From: a virus
IMG/VR virus record: IMGVR_UViG_3300002242_000758
Coordinates: 29,397-63,848 of that record
Direction: 5' to 3' (one strand)
DNA: 34,452 nucleotides
The number at the start of each line of letters is the position of its first letter. The stretch's first letter is position 1. The position numbers and the translations under genes are program-made. Shown here piece by piece: positions 8,101 through 16,350 of the stretch. Under the pieces are notes generated by a model. The model made no database searches. It saw only the letters and a list, made by a program, of their open reading frames with translations, and was not told the DNA's origin.

Positions 8101-8121
8101 CAGTATATGAAAGGACATGTA

Positions 8122-9600
8122 ATGTTTAAAATTAACCTAGATATAAAACCTAATCTACCAGTATATATGGAGAGTGATGGTGATATAGAAGCATTTGAAG
8201 AAATGTGTAATGCCGAGAACGACTTAAGAAGTCACGAATTAAAACAAGCGTTAGTTACTTCTGCTATAGAGTATTTAAGTCATGGTTTAGAATTTTCTAA
8301 GGATTTAGTAGATAATAGTCGCGATGAAGAGTTAGGATTAGAGATTACTAAAAGTACCTTGAAATCTACATCTAAGTTATTAGGGCAGAATGCAGATATT
8401 GATAAAATAGCCGATAGTATTAAAAATTATGAAGTTGGAGTAGAGGCTAGTGATAATGTTTTAAAAAAATTATTGGCTAAAACAAAAGAATTGATAAAAA
8501 AAGCATGGGATTTTTTAGTAAATTTAGCTAAAAAAGTTGTAGTATTTTTAAAGAATTTTATAGGTACTAAAGATACTGCTACTAAAATTAAGAAAGAATA
8601 TGATGAAGCTAAAGCTAAAGGTTTTAAAAAACCTTCAGAAGTTAAGTTCAGCGTTTTAGAAGCAGAAAATGCCATTCAGCCTCTTTCCCTCTTGATGAGA
8701 TTAAAAGACACTGATGGTATTAATGCTTCTGACATAGAAAAAATAGTAATAGATAGTGCAGAAAGAGTAGCTGAATTTAACGGTGGTGAAGAATTTATAA
8801 AACCATTAAATAACTTTCAAAAGGTAGAAAGTAATTTTTTAAAAAATATTGATGAAAACGCTACTTTAAGAGACATATTTAAACTTTTAGATTATGAAAA
8901 AGAGTTGCTTAAAGTACCACTAAAAAAAGGAATATATTTTTTAGATAAACTTCCGGAAAAACTTAAAGAAATCATTATAGAATCATCACAAGCACATATA
9001 GCTGGTGGATTAGGTAGGATCATTTTTAAAGTAGTTTATAACGATGGAGGTGGAGTGGGATTATTATCCACATCAGATCTTGGAGGTGCCGTTATTACTG
9101 AACAAGATTTAGATAATATAAAGGGAACTAAGGCATTTATATATGCCGAGCATTATTTTAAAAGTTTAGATGTATCTTTTTATTACGGTACTCCTATGTT
9201 CAAATCACTTCAAGAAGACGCAAAATTGATAAGCAAATATGCAAAATACATAAAACCTATACCGTTAGATAAAATTAACTCAATAAGAAAAGATTTAGAA
9301 CAGCTAGTAGAACAGACTAAGAAAAATTCACAAATTTTACAATCTAAAATTGAAAAAGCCGATGAAAAAGTAAAAAATATGCTCGCTATTCTAGATGAGA
9401 AGTCAAAAATATATGAAAAAAATGCTTTTTCCGATGTAAATTTACCTAAGCATATAAATGGATTGAAAATTGAGTACTGTAAATATTTAGAATCTCGAGC
9501 AGGAGCGGGGTTAAAAGCGGAACTTAAGTTTTTAAAAGCTTTAGTTAAACCTCCATATGAAAAATATATCTTAGAATCTTTAAAGCTATATGAAAAATAA
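8122..9600 (+). CDS. Internal head protein paralog 3 (492 aa)
   Basis: I place the start at ATG 8122 (AAAGGA, then MFKINLDIKPN), which matches the paralogs' N-termini, and not at 8107. It shares IEAFEEM (22-28), YLSHGLEFSKDLV (51-63) and NYEVGVEAS (102-110) with the other copies. The amphipathic stretch KKAWDFLVNLAKKVVVFLKN (about 127-146) is very like that of paralog 1. The middle contains a Gly-rich beta segment (AHIAGGLGRIIFKVVYNDGG, about 293-312). The C-terminus is KPPYEKYILESLKLYEK. It is a probable inner-head protein with candidate prohead-protease cleavage after G-V-E (106-108). It is the most diverged of the three and uses a different upstream element (class B). Confidence 0.87.
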   Translation: MFKINLDIKPNLPVYMESDGDIEAFEEMCNAENDLRSHELKQALVTSAIEYLSHGLEFSKDLVDNSRDEELGLEITKSTLKSTSKLLGQNADIDKIADSIKNYEVGVEASDNVLKKLLAKTKELIKKAWDFLVNLAKKVVVFLKNFIGTKDTATKIKKEYDEAKAKGFKKPSEVKFSVLEAENAIQPLSLLMRLKDTDGINASDIEKIVIDSAERVAEFNGGEEFIKPLNNFQKVESNFLKNIDENATLRDIFKLLDYEKELLKVPLKKGIYFLDKLPEKLKEIIIESSQAHIAGGLGRIIFKVVYNDGGGVGLLSTSDLGGAVITEQDLDNIKGTKAFIYAEHYFKSLDVSFYYGTPMFKSLQEDAKLISKYAKYIKPIPLDKINSIRKDLEQLVEQTKKNSQILQSKIEKADEKVKNMLAILDEKSKIYEKNAFSDVNLPKHINGLKIEYCKYLESRAGAGLKAELKFLKALVKPPYEKYILESLKLYEK

Positions 9601-9608
9601 AATATTGG

Positions 9609-9656
9609 TATAAGGTTAGGGATTTGCCTTAACCTTATATATTAATATCTTTTTTA
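9609..9656 (+). terminator. Terminator after internal-head paralog 3
   Basis: TATAAGGTTAGGG pairs with CCTTAACCTTATA (9609-9639, one G-T pair, 5-nt loop), then AT-rich sequence leads to CTTTTTT at 9650-9655. Confidence 0.65.
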
Positions 9657-9668
9657 GTTGAAATTACA
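9655..9668 (+). promoter_or_regulatory. Class B motif before the 9685 gene
   Basis: TAGTTGAAATTACAATAAAA, with TTGAAA at 9658-9663, leads to AAAGGATG and ATG 9685. It sits between a terminator and a new gene block, as expected for a promoter. Confidence 0.45.
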
Positions 9669-9684
9669 ATAAAAGGATGTAACT

Positions 9685-10269
9685 ATGGTAAATATAAGAT
9701 TTATGACTAAAGACGATAACCCTAAGAGAGATATGTCTGTTTTTGATTTTAAGACTTTATTTAAAGGGTATACACAACCACCTAGTATAGTAGAGAGTTT
9801 AGAAATACTAGATAAGTTTAAGAAGGATTTAATAGAAGATGGTATATTAGAATCGGATATGACTATGGGCGATGTTATACATGCTGTAGTAGATAGAGCT
9901 AGACGTTTGAAAGATAGATCATCTAGTTCTATGCTAGATAGCGATATATTTTATGGTTTTAATGCGTTAGCTTTATATATAAATTTCCTAAATACTTATC
10001 CTAGATTTGATATAAGTAGAGACACAATTAATTCTGGTCTATTTGATAATTTAAATAGGTGGACTTATGATTGTAATTTATCAGATGATGTAGATTTAGC
10101 ATATATTGGATATAGTAAGATAGAATTAAATAAAAAACTAAATGAAAATGCGGCTAAGTTAGATTTAACAACAACTATAGCATATATTTATAGCTATCTA
10201 GGATATCCGGTCGCATTATACTTTATTTTTATTCTAACAAATTTAATGAAGGAAGAAGATGATAACTAG
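9685..10269 (+). CDS. Unrecognised 194-aa protein heading the virion gene block
   Basis: It begins MVNIRFMTKDDNPKRDM after AAAGGATG. It is mostly helical; the Tyr/Leu-rich C-terminal segment (about residues 160-188, ending YPVALYFIFILTNLMKEEDD) is hydrophobic and could be a buried or membrane-facing helix. It overlaps the next gene by 11 nt, which suggests translational coupling and a shared complex. It is the first of six genes between terminators at 9609 and 15271 that look like tail or baseplate components. I recognise no family. Confidence 0.78.
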   Translation: MVNIRFMTKDDNPKRDMSVFDFKTLFKGYTQPPSIVESLEILDKFKKDLIEDGILESDMTMGDVIHAVVDRARRLKDRSSSSMLDSDIFYGFNALALYINFLNTYPRFDISRDTINSGLFDNLNRWTYDCNLSDDVDLAYIGYSKIELNKKLNENAAKLDLTTTIAYIYSYLGYPVALYFIFILTNLMKEEDDN

Positions 10270-11629
10270 ACTTATTATGTTGGAGGCTACTGATTATACA
10301 GTAGACCTCCCAATAGTACAAGATATAGTTAAGGATTTTAAAAAAGAGGTCTTTAGGGATAAGGATGATAATTTAGATGTATATATTTACCAAGATGGGG
10401 AGACTTATGATAACGAAACATATACTAATGAGATAGGTAGGCATAAATTACTCGTTAGTTATAGTTGTGAAGAAGGTGAGACTTTATCTTATTATCCTAG
10501 CATATATAAAGCTAAAGATAAAATTATTTTAAAAGACAAACAAACTGGTTTTACTATAAGACCTATAACAACTCCTACAGATATGACAATAAATTTTACA
10601 TATAAAAATAAATCTAAAGTTGTTATGCAAAAAATAGTTAATAGACTCAAAAATCTATATAAGTTTACAGGTTATCGTTTTTCACACAGACTTTCTTATA
10701 AATATCTTTTCCCAAAACCTCTTATTGATCTTATAGAACATATAGCGAAACTTCTAAATAAAGATATATATAAATTCATAGAAGAATCCGCAGTAGTTAA
10801 ATTCGATTATGCTGTTAAAAGAGGTTCTAATTATAAAGTTCCAAGTTTTAGAGGTGTTCAAGGTGGAATTATAGGTAATTTTTTGGAAGAAGGTAATAAG
10901 ATAAAAATAGGCACTGATGACATATATTATACTATAGACTTTTCTTATATTATAACGTTCGATAAACCGACGGCATTAGCAGTTCATTATCCTATTTTAG
11001 TTAATAATAAACCATTAGACAAAAAATGGTTACCAAAACAAGAAATAGCTGCAGGTAGGGATAAAGCTACAGGTAAATTTGACGTAAGTAGGATTATATC
11101 TGATAAATTTAATTTTGGTACTTTATTTACAGATATACTTATAAGAGTACCTACCTATGATCAATTTACACCATTTCATAGTGATAATGGTTCTAAAATA
11201 ATGTTATTGTCTATATTAATAAATTTAGAAGAAGATAAAAAAGATATTCTCTTAAATATAAATGATTTAAAACGTATAGGACTTCCGGATGAAATAGTAG
11301 AATATTTATTAGAAACAAATGAAAAAGATCTATTTACATTTACACAGTCATTATTTTATATAGAGCTTTATGAAAATAACTATATAAAAGATAAGGAAAT
11401 GTATAAAGATACTGAAGGTAATATTAGAACAGAGATACCTTTAGACTTAACAAAGACCTATCATTTACTATTTAATGTGGTAATGAATAAAAAATTATTA
11501 GCATATTGTAAACCGGAAGGAAATAGTAGAATAACTAAAGATGAAAGACTTATGGAATTTATGGGTATTAATTTTAACGATGATAGATTTGCCTTAGTTA
11601 TTAAAGATAAAAATGTAACTGGCTATTAG
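10259..11629 (+). CDS. Probable virion/baseplate protein (456 aa)
   Basis: ATG 10259 overlaps the end of the preceding gene and uses AAGGA within it. A later in-frame ATG (MLEATDYTVDLP) has no Shine-Dalgarno. The N-terminal half is beta-rich with many Tyr/Asp residues. The middle (about 230-265) reads DFSYIITFDKPTALAVHYPI. The C-terminal half has LINLEEDKKDILLNINDLKR, then a beta-rich end. No enzyme motif or membrane helix is visible. Size, composition and position in a block with the hub-like gene at 13623 point to a structural tail or baseplate part, but no specific homolog is recognised. Confidence 0.8.
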   Translation: MITRLIMLEATDYTVDLPIVQDIVKDFKKEVFRDKDDNLDVYIYQDGETYDNETYTNEIGRHKLLVSYSCEEGETLSYYPSIYKAKDKIILKDKQTGFTIRPITTPTDMTINFTYKNKSKVVMQKIVNRLKNLYKFTGYRFSHRLSYKYLFPKPLIDLIEHIAKLLNKDIYKFIEESAVVKFDYAVKRGSNYKVPSFRGVQGGIIGNFLEEGNKIKIGTDDIYYTIDFSYIITFDKPTALAVHYPILVNNKPLDKKWLPKQEIAAGRDKATGKFDVSRIISDKFNFGTLFTDILIRVPTYDQFTPFHSDNGSKIMLLSILINLEEDKKDILLNINDLKRIGLPDEIVEYLLETNEKDLFTFTQSLFYIELYENNYIKDKEMYKDTEGNIRTEIPLDLTKTYHLLFNVVMNKKLLAYCKPEGNSRITKDERLMEFMGINFNDDRFALVIKDKNVTGY

Positions 11630-11657
11630 AAGGTATAGGTCCATACCTATACCTTCT
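11628..11657 (+). terminator. Hairpin at the end of the 456-aa gene
   Basis: AGAAGGTATAGGT pairs with ATACCTATACCTTCT as a 13-bp stem with a 4-nt loop. The stop TAG (11627-11629) lies at its base. There is no strong T-run, so termination may be partial. Confidence 0.55.
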
Positions 11658-11674
11658 GATGTCTTTAGCTAGCT

Positions 11675-11690
11675 TAAATTGAAATATAAT
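11675..11690 (+). promoter_or_regulatory. Class B motif before the 11707 gene
   Basis: TTAAATTGAAATATAATTAC, with TTGAAA at 11679-11684, then ATAAGGATG and ATG 11707. The downstream sequence (AAGGATGTA) matches that before 9685. Confidence 0.45.
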
Positions 11691-11706
11691 TACATAAGGA
11701 TGTATT

Positions 11707-12984
11707 ATGGCTATATATGGCATAAATGAAGAGATAAATAGTAATATAACTAGAAAAGAAAGTGATAGTTTAGTTCCTCATTACGAAACAGATGCCACAG
11801 AGACTAATTTAGTAGCGACAGTAAGCGGACAGAGTTGGAAGGTTACATTTTTCCATAGGATTACTCCTAATAATATGGATATTACTACGTATGACCCTAA
11901 TTTAGATTTAACACTTTACGATTATAATAGGATAGATGATTTTATTATAAAACTTGATAGTCCAGTACCTACTGGTACTCCTGATAATATGGATGGATCT
12001 GGCATAATAGATACATCGTTTCGTCCTAATGTCGCAGATGTTTTCCTAGCAAAAATACCGGATGGTAGGACAGTTATATATGCAATAAGTGCCGTTAAAA
12101 GAATTAATTATAATAATAATTATCTATATAGAATAGAATTTAAAGCACATACAATAATATCTGATCCTAATGATCCTATTTTAAATAAATTAATAAAAGC
12201 TACTACTAATCATTTAGTTTATAACGAAAAGTTTAGATTAACTCACGATAAGCCGTTATATGGGAAGGATGAATATAAAATAAGAGAACAGTATTTATCC
12301 TATATAGATGCTTTATTGAAGTTATGGGCTGATAGATATATTTTAACTGAAAATAAATATTTCATATCTTTTAAATATAAAGATATGAATGAACCAAAAA
12401 TAAGCTATAGAGTTTTTGATCCTTATATAGAAAGATTTGTTAAACATATAATAGGAATCAATAACTTACCAAATGATCTAGAGTTAATGTCTTTAGAAGA
12501 CAATAATGTAACTATTTTAGATGCACTTTTAAATAATAATGTTATCTTTAAAGATATAAAACAATATTACGTGTTAAAGAATTTAGGTCAATTTACAAAT
12601 AACCCTTATCTATTTCCTATACAATATACTGGAATAAATAAATTAATTAGTGTTACAAATATAGATGATGATACTATAGATAGTAAAAATGCAGTGGTAA
12701 ATGATCTATTTCCTAAACTAGATAATAAATTTTATATATTTAGACAATACATATATTTAGTATTAGGCGGCGATAGTATAGAACAATATTCTGATAATTT
12801 AACTCTATTTGAAATTATGGTGTTAAAGATGATGGACAGTAGCCCATTAAACCATGATGACATAATGACTATCTATAAAAATATTATTTTATTAGACGAA
12901 AAAGAGATGTTTTATTTCATACCTATTTTTATTTATATGCTTAGATATTCATTAGAGGTCTTTACGGTAGAGTTTATAAATTAA
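11707..12984 (+). CDS. Probable virion/baseplate protein (425 aa)
   Basis: It starts MAIYGINEEINSNITRKESD after AAGGATG. The N-terminal 170 residues look beta-rich (SGQSWKVTFFHRITPNNMDI; DGRTVIYAISAVKRINY; NYLYRIEFKAHTI). A helical region follows around 180-220, with an Asp/Asn-rich C-terminal half. It contains neither catalytic motifs nor signal or membrane segments. It is followed after 15 nt by the 13000 gene and then the hub-like gene. The beta-rich opening and the neighbours suggest a baseplate wedge or tail-end component; this is inference. Confidence 0.8.
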   Translation: MAIYGINEEINSNITRKESDSLVPHYETDATETNLVATVSGQSWKVTFFHRITPNNMDITTYDPNLDLTLYDYNRIDDFIIKLDSPVPTGTPDNMDGSGIIDTSFRPNVADVFLAKIPDGRTVIYAISAVKRINYNNNYLYRIEFKAHTIISDPNDPILNKLIKATTNHLVYNEKFRLTHDKPLYGKDEYKIREQYLSYIDALLKLWADRYILTENKYFISFKYKDMNEPKISYRVFDPYIERFVKHIIGINNLPNDLELMSLEDNNVTILDALLNNNVIFKDIKQYYVLKNLGQFTNNPYLFPIQYTGINKLISVTNIDDDTIDSKNAVVNDLFPKLDNKFYIFRQYIYLVLGGDSIEQYSDNLTLFEIMVLKMMDSSPLNHDDIMTIYKNIILLDEKEMFYFIPIFIYMLRYSLEVFTVEFIN

Positions 12985-12999
12985 AAAAAAGGAGATTTT

Positions 13000-13614
13000 A
13001 TGCAATATAGGGTTCCTACATTTAATAGAGTAACTATACCAAATATTCTTTCAGATTTACATAATAAAAAGATTACAGTAGTAGTGCCACAGGCAGCTAT
13101 ATATTCAGATGCAGAATTAACTGTTCAAAATGAACCAACATTATTTATGGACAATGCCCCAGTAAAGAATAAACGTAGTATGGGTAATGAAGTTACATAT
13201 ACTGGCATAATTGATAATATAGTAAATGATGAACTAAAAGAGGCTTCTAGACTTAATAAAATAAAAGTAAGATTGCCATTATCTACAGTCATAGATCTTT
13301 TTCATAAACAGTATTCTATCTATGTACCTAAAGCAGATAATGATTTAAAAAAGTTAATAGAATATATGGATGATATTCTTTATAGATTAGAAAATAGTTC
13401 TGATAAAAGAGCACCCGAACTATTTGAGTATATAGATGAGTTCTATAATACCGTTCTTAAGAATCAAAAAGAGGCTATTGTTAGGAAATTTACTACATTT
13501 GATAATGCGCCTAAGGGAGCTAAACCTATAGCCGGTTTTAGTAAAGGCCTTCTAGAAGAACGGGATGTTAATGCTGCTACTTTTATAGATTTAGATAGTG
13601 TTATTGTTAAATAG
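13000..13614 (+). CDS. Unrecognised 204-aa protein in the virion block
   Basis: It begins MQYRVPTFNRVTIPNILSD after AAAGGAG. An N-terminal beta-rich part (about 1-75) is followed by KVRLPLSTVIDLFHKQYSIY, an acidic helical part (about 110-155), and a C-terminal segment with KGAKPIAGFSKGLLEERDVN. The next gene follows after 8 nt with its Shine-Dalgarno partly in this gene's stop (TAGGAG). This tight coupling suggests the product works with the hub-like protein, but no family is recognised. Confidence 0.78.
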   Translation: MQYRVPTFNRVTIPNILSDLHNKKITVVVPQAAIYSDAELTVQNEPTLFMDNAPVKNKRSMGNEVTYTGIIDNIVNDELKEASRLNKIKVRLPLSTVIDLFHKQYSIYVPKADNDLKKLIEYMDDILYRLENSSDKRAPELFEYIDEFYNTVLKNQKEAIVRKFTTFDNAPKGAKPIAGFSKGLLEERDVNAATFIDLDSVIVK

Positions 13615-13622
13615 GAGATAAA

Positions 13623-14936
13623 ATGTCAACACTAACATCACAAGCATTAGGTAAGGAAGTAAAAGAGATAATAGGAAAATCTAAACATTTTATTATGCCT
13701 GATTATGAATTTATTATCCATACAAAAGAAAAAGATATTACAATACCCCATCTATTAAATATAGAGGTCGAACGTAATTATAGTGAGAATGTATCAGATA
13801 TTATTTATGTAGAATTTTTAATAGGTTTAGGCTTTGCTACTAAAACCCTATTTGAAAATAGGGACGCATTAGAAGCTACTATAAAACTTAAATATAGTAA
13901 CAAAAAGATCTTTAAACGGAGATTTAAATTAATATTAATTACTAAATTAGAAGATATTTATGATAGTAAAGTAAGTAAGGCTAGTGAAAATACTTTAGAT
14001 AAACAAGATTTCGCTACGATAAGAGCTCAATGTGTAGATGATATGGTTTTAATTCTTAAGAATAAATATATATCAGGTATATTCCATAACTGTGATCTAA
14101 AAACATTGATAAAAGGAATTATAGCAAAACAGTTTAAAGAACTTAATGTTGATGCTAATGTTAATATTTATGATCTTGATAATAAAACTAAATATGAAAA
14201 TATTATTATAGATCCGTTTACTAAATTTGTAAAATTGCCTTATATCTTACAGAATACTCATTATGGTTTATACAAATATGGAGTTAATATCTATTTTACT
14301 AATCTATCAGAAACTAATAAGATAAAATATGATGTAGATATTTTTCCAGTATTTGACTATACTAGGTATAAAAAAGAGAGTAAACGATCTAAATTACTAC
14401 TTATTAGTCCTGAAGATTCTAACCTTAGTAAAAATGATTTTAACTTTTATTATAAAAATGGTATATATAAAACTTTAGTTAATAATTTAGAGTTTAAGAT
14501 AGAAGGAGAGGATAGACGGTATAAAATAGGTAACGGTATGATAATGGAATATTCCCATAATACTATAAATAGAGATTTAGTAACTGTAACAAATGATAAA
14601 GTTACATTCGATGAAACATCAGCATACGATATAGTTAAAGTAGATAAGACTAGAAGCATTAGTAACTTAATAGAGACTAATGGTGACGATAATATCTATA
14701 AGTATGATAGTGTCTTAAATAGGCTACAGGGAATAATAGGTAGTGTAATGTTACCCAAAGTTAATCCTGAAGTCATATATCCAGGTATGCCTCTTAAGTA
14801 TATATTTATAAATGACGGAAAATTACATTTTACAACTGGTATTGTACAAGGAGTACATTTTACATATGACTTTATTAATCAAACATCAGTAGCTACACTT
14901 GTAGCAATTTTTAAACGAATAACAAAGGAAAAATGA
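13623..14936 (+). CDS. Putative baseplate/tail hub-like protein (437 aa)
   Basis: It begins MSTLTSQALGKEVKEIIGK after TAGGAG. The order of segments resembles hub proteins of contractile tails: an N-terminal beta domain (DYEFIIHTKEKDITIPHLLN, about 27-46), a segment near 196-215 of the type seen where hubs read Leu-Gln-x-Thr-x-Tyr-Gly (YILQNTHYGLYKYGVNIYFT), and a C-terminal barrel-like part with NPEVIYPGMPLKYIFIND, then GIVQGVHFTYDF. In gp27/gpD-type hubs, this protein forms the trimer to which the tail spike attaches. The assignment is from the pattern only. The stop overlaps the next start (ATGA), indicating coupling to the 113-aa gene. Confidence 0.78.
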   Translation: MSTLTSQALGKEVKEIIGKSKHFIMPDYEFIIHTKEKDITIPHLLNIEVERNYSENVSDIIYVEFLIGLGFATKTLFENRDALEATIKLKYSNKKIFKRRFKLILITKLEDIYDSKVSKASENTLDKQDFATIRAQCVDDMVLILKNKYISGIFHNCDLKTLIKGIIAKQFKELNVDANVNIYDLDNKTKYENIIIDPFTKFVKLPYILQNTHYGLYKYGVNIYFTNLSETNKIKYDVDIFPVFDYTRYKKESKRSKLLLISPEDSNLSKNDFNFYYKNGIYKTLVNNLEFKIEGEDRRYKIGNGMIMEYSHNTINRDLVTVTNDKVTFDETSAYDIVKVDKTRSISNLIETNGDDNIYKYDSVLNRLQGIIGSVMLPKVNPEVIYPGMPLKYIFINDGKLHFTTGIVQGVHFTYDFINQTSVATLVAIFKRITKEK

Positions 14937-15274
14937 TGATTAAATTTATAGGTGATAAGTATAAGTTTACTGCAGTTGTTGAAAATGAAGAAAGTCTTTT
15001 AAAAAGTATAGAAGAAAAACTTAAGGTATTATTAGACGAAGCATCGCTAGATAAATATACCGCAGTCTATAAAACTAAGATATTCGATTTAATATTAGAA
15101 AATAGGATATTAGAAGAATTTATAAAGTCGTTCCATAATGTAGAAAAAAATAGACCATATCTAATTAATCTAAGTCTTAAAGATGAAAATTATTCTTATA
15201 TAATAGCTAATGTTAGTATAGATGAGGTAAATCAAGGTTTTATAATAAATAAAACACTACAAACATTATCCTAA
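14933..15274 (+). CDS. Small 113-aa partner of the hub-like protein
   Basis: ATG 14933 overlaps the previous stop by 4 nt and is preceded by AAAGGA. The protein (MMIKFIGDKYKFTAVVENEE) is a compact alpha/beta sequence with a charged helix at about 20-70 and a beta C-terminus. It is translationally coupled to the hub-like gene, so it may be an accessory or chaperone for it. Its stop lies in the 5' arm of the terminator at 15271. I recognise no family. Confidence 0.75.
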   Translation: MMIKFIGDKYKFTAVVENEESLLKSIEEKLKVLLDEASLDKYTAVYKTKIFDLILENRILEEFIKSFHNVEKNRPYLINLSLKDENYSYIIANVSIDEVNQGFIINKTLQTLS

Positions 15275-15300
15275 GTATAGCCAATATGGGCTATACTTAG
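15271..15300. terminator. Bidirectional terminator between convergent operons
   Basis: CTAAGTATAGCC and GGCTATACTTAG form a perfect 12-bp stem with loop AATATG. The stop codons of both convergent genes (15272-15274 on plus; 15297-15299 on minus) lie within the arms. Confidence 0.8.
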
Positions 15301-15893
15301 AATTCTATTTCATCTATAAAATCAGGATCTTTGCTTTCTAATATTTTTGACTGTCCATCTTTAGATTTTAATCTATCTTTATAATAATCGAAAATCTTAT
15401 TAAGTTCGTTCTTAAATTTTATAACCTCATTGTTATCTGGATCTAAACCGTTTAATATAATATTAGTTAAAGATCTTATTTTAAGATCTGCTGCTCTTGG
15501 ATTACTATCTACTAGATCCTTATAAGACATTATAGTACCTCTTAACTTATTCTTTTCTAGTTTTTCGTTATTAACATCTATTATCATAGGTGGTAAACTA
15601 AATAATGTTTCATCATTCTCATCTACTACTGTTAATGTTACTCTATAACCACCGGATAAGTCTTTTAAATTATTAATAAAAATAGTATTGTTGATATCGT
15701 TATGTTCTACTTCTCCTAGAATATATGGTAATAGATATGTTTCAAATTCCTGTTTTGTTATCTTTGTTTCTGCTTTAGTTAGATTTTTTATTTTTTTACT
15801 TAATTCAGTTAGCTCTTTTTTATATTCATTATTTAGATTTTCTTTTATAGTTTCCATTTTTTCATCCTTTTTAAATAATTTATTTTTTTCCAT
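15297..15893 (-). CDS. Unrecognised 198-aa protein with N-terminal coiled coil
   Basis: Leftward start MEKNKLFKKDEKMETIKENL follows TAGGAG, 1 nt after the stop of the upstream gene. A second ATG (METIKENL) also has AAGGATG before it and cannot be excluded. The first 50 residues are Lys/Glu-rich and likely coiled coil. The middle has a beta segment (GGYRVTLTVVDENDETLFSL, about 77-96). The C-terminus is charged. The upstream leftward gene carries a similar beta-hairpin pattern (RVILVINVEVVHDGKTYTLN), so the two may be a matched pair. Function unknown; they lie between the baseplate block and the phosphoesterase. Confidence 0.75.
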   Translation of the reverse strand: MEKNKLFKKDEKMETIKENLNNEYKKELTELSKKIKNLTKAETKITKQEFETYLLPYILGEVEHNDINNTIFINNLKDLSGGYRVTLTVVDENDETLFSLPPMIIDVNNEKLEKNKLRGTIMSYKDLVDSNPRAADLKIRSLTNIILNGLDPDNNEVIKFKNELNKIFDYYKDRLKSKDGQSKILESKDPDFIDEIEF

Positions 15894-15894
15894 T

Positions 15895-16311
15895 TTACGC
15901 TCCTAAAAAGTAGTCTATTTTATTATCTATTTTTTTAACTTCATTATCTTCTATAGAGGCTGATTTGTTTAGTGTGTAAGTTTTACCATCATGTACAACT
16001 TCTACATTTATCACTAATATCACTCTATGCTTATGCTCATTTATTTTCTCTTCCTTTATACCAACATCGACATCTACATTACCCCAATATCTATTATATA
16101 GTTTAAATAGAGTATCCTTGACGCTATCTTCTAGTTTGTTAAAGTCAGGGCCAGCATCTCTTACTAAATATGGTAGACTAGATATCTCTCCATAAAAAAG
16201 TTTTGTTTGGGAATATTCTGATAGAACAAAATATTCAAATAGCTTAGTCATCATAAAATCAGTATTGTCTAAGTATCCATCTAAGGTTAACGTTGGTACT
16301 TTTTTAACCAT
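15895..16311 (-). CDS. Unrecognised 138-aa protein, first gene of a leftward pair
   Basis: I choose ATG 16309-16311 (MVKKVPTLTLDGYLDNTDF), preceded on its strand by AAAGGAG. The longer frame, from 16356, would run into the divergent gene and has no Shine-Dalgarno. The protein has a Leu/Phe-rich helical start (about 15-45), an acidic middle and a beta-rich end. A class B motif (TTTTGAAAATT, leftward) lies 20 nt upstream, in the 39-nt gap to the divergent phosphoesterase. Small size and alpha/beta character are all that can be said; a minor virion role is possible given the neighbouring block. Confidence 0.75.
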   Translation of the reverse strand: MVKKVPTLTLDGYLDNTDFMMTKLFEYFVLSEYSQTKLFYGEISSLPYLVRDAGPDFNKLEDSVKDTLFKLYNRYWGNVDVDVGIKEEKINEHKHRVILVINVEVVHDGKTYTLNKSASIEDNEVKKIDNKIDYFLGA

Positions 16312-16329
16312 TAAGACTCCTTTACAAAT

Positions 16330-16335
16330 TTTCAA
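16330..16335 (-). promoter_or_regulatory. Class B motif TTGAAA (leftward) before the 138-aa gene
   Basis: Reading leftward: TTATTTTGAAAATTTGTAAA, then GGAG and ATG 16311. Spacing to the Shine-Dalgarno matches the other class B sites, and it lies in a 39-nt divergent gap. Confidence 0.4.
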
Positions 16336-16350
16336 AATAAGAGGTATGCC

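Noticed and set aside
8104-8110. TATATG before paralog 3 as a class A promoter
   Set aside because: The 3-nt spacer is GTA, not TNA, and the upstream 8-mer is A-rich without resemblance to TATATTAC; a class B motif is just upstream.
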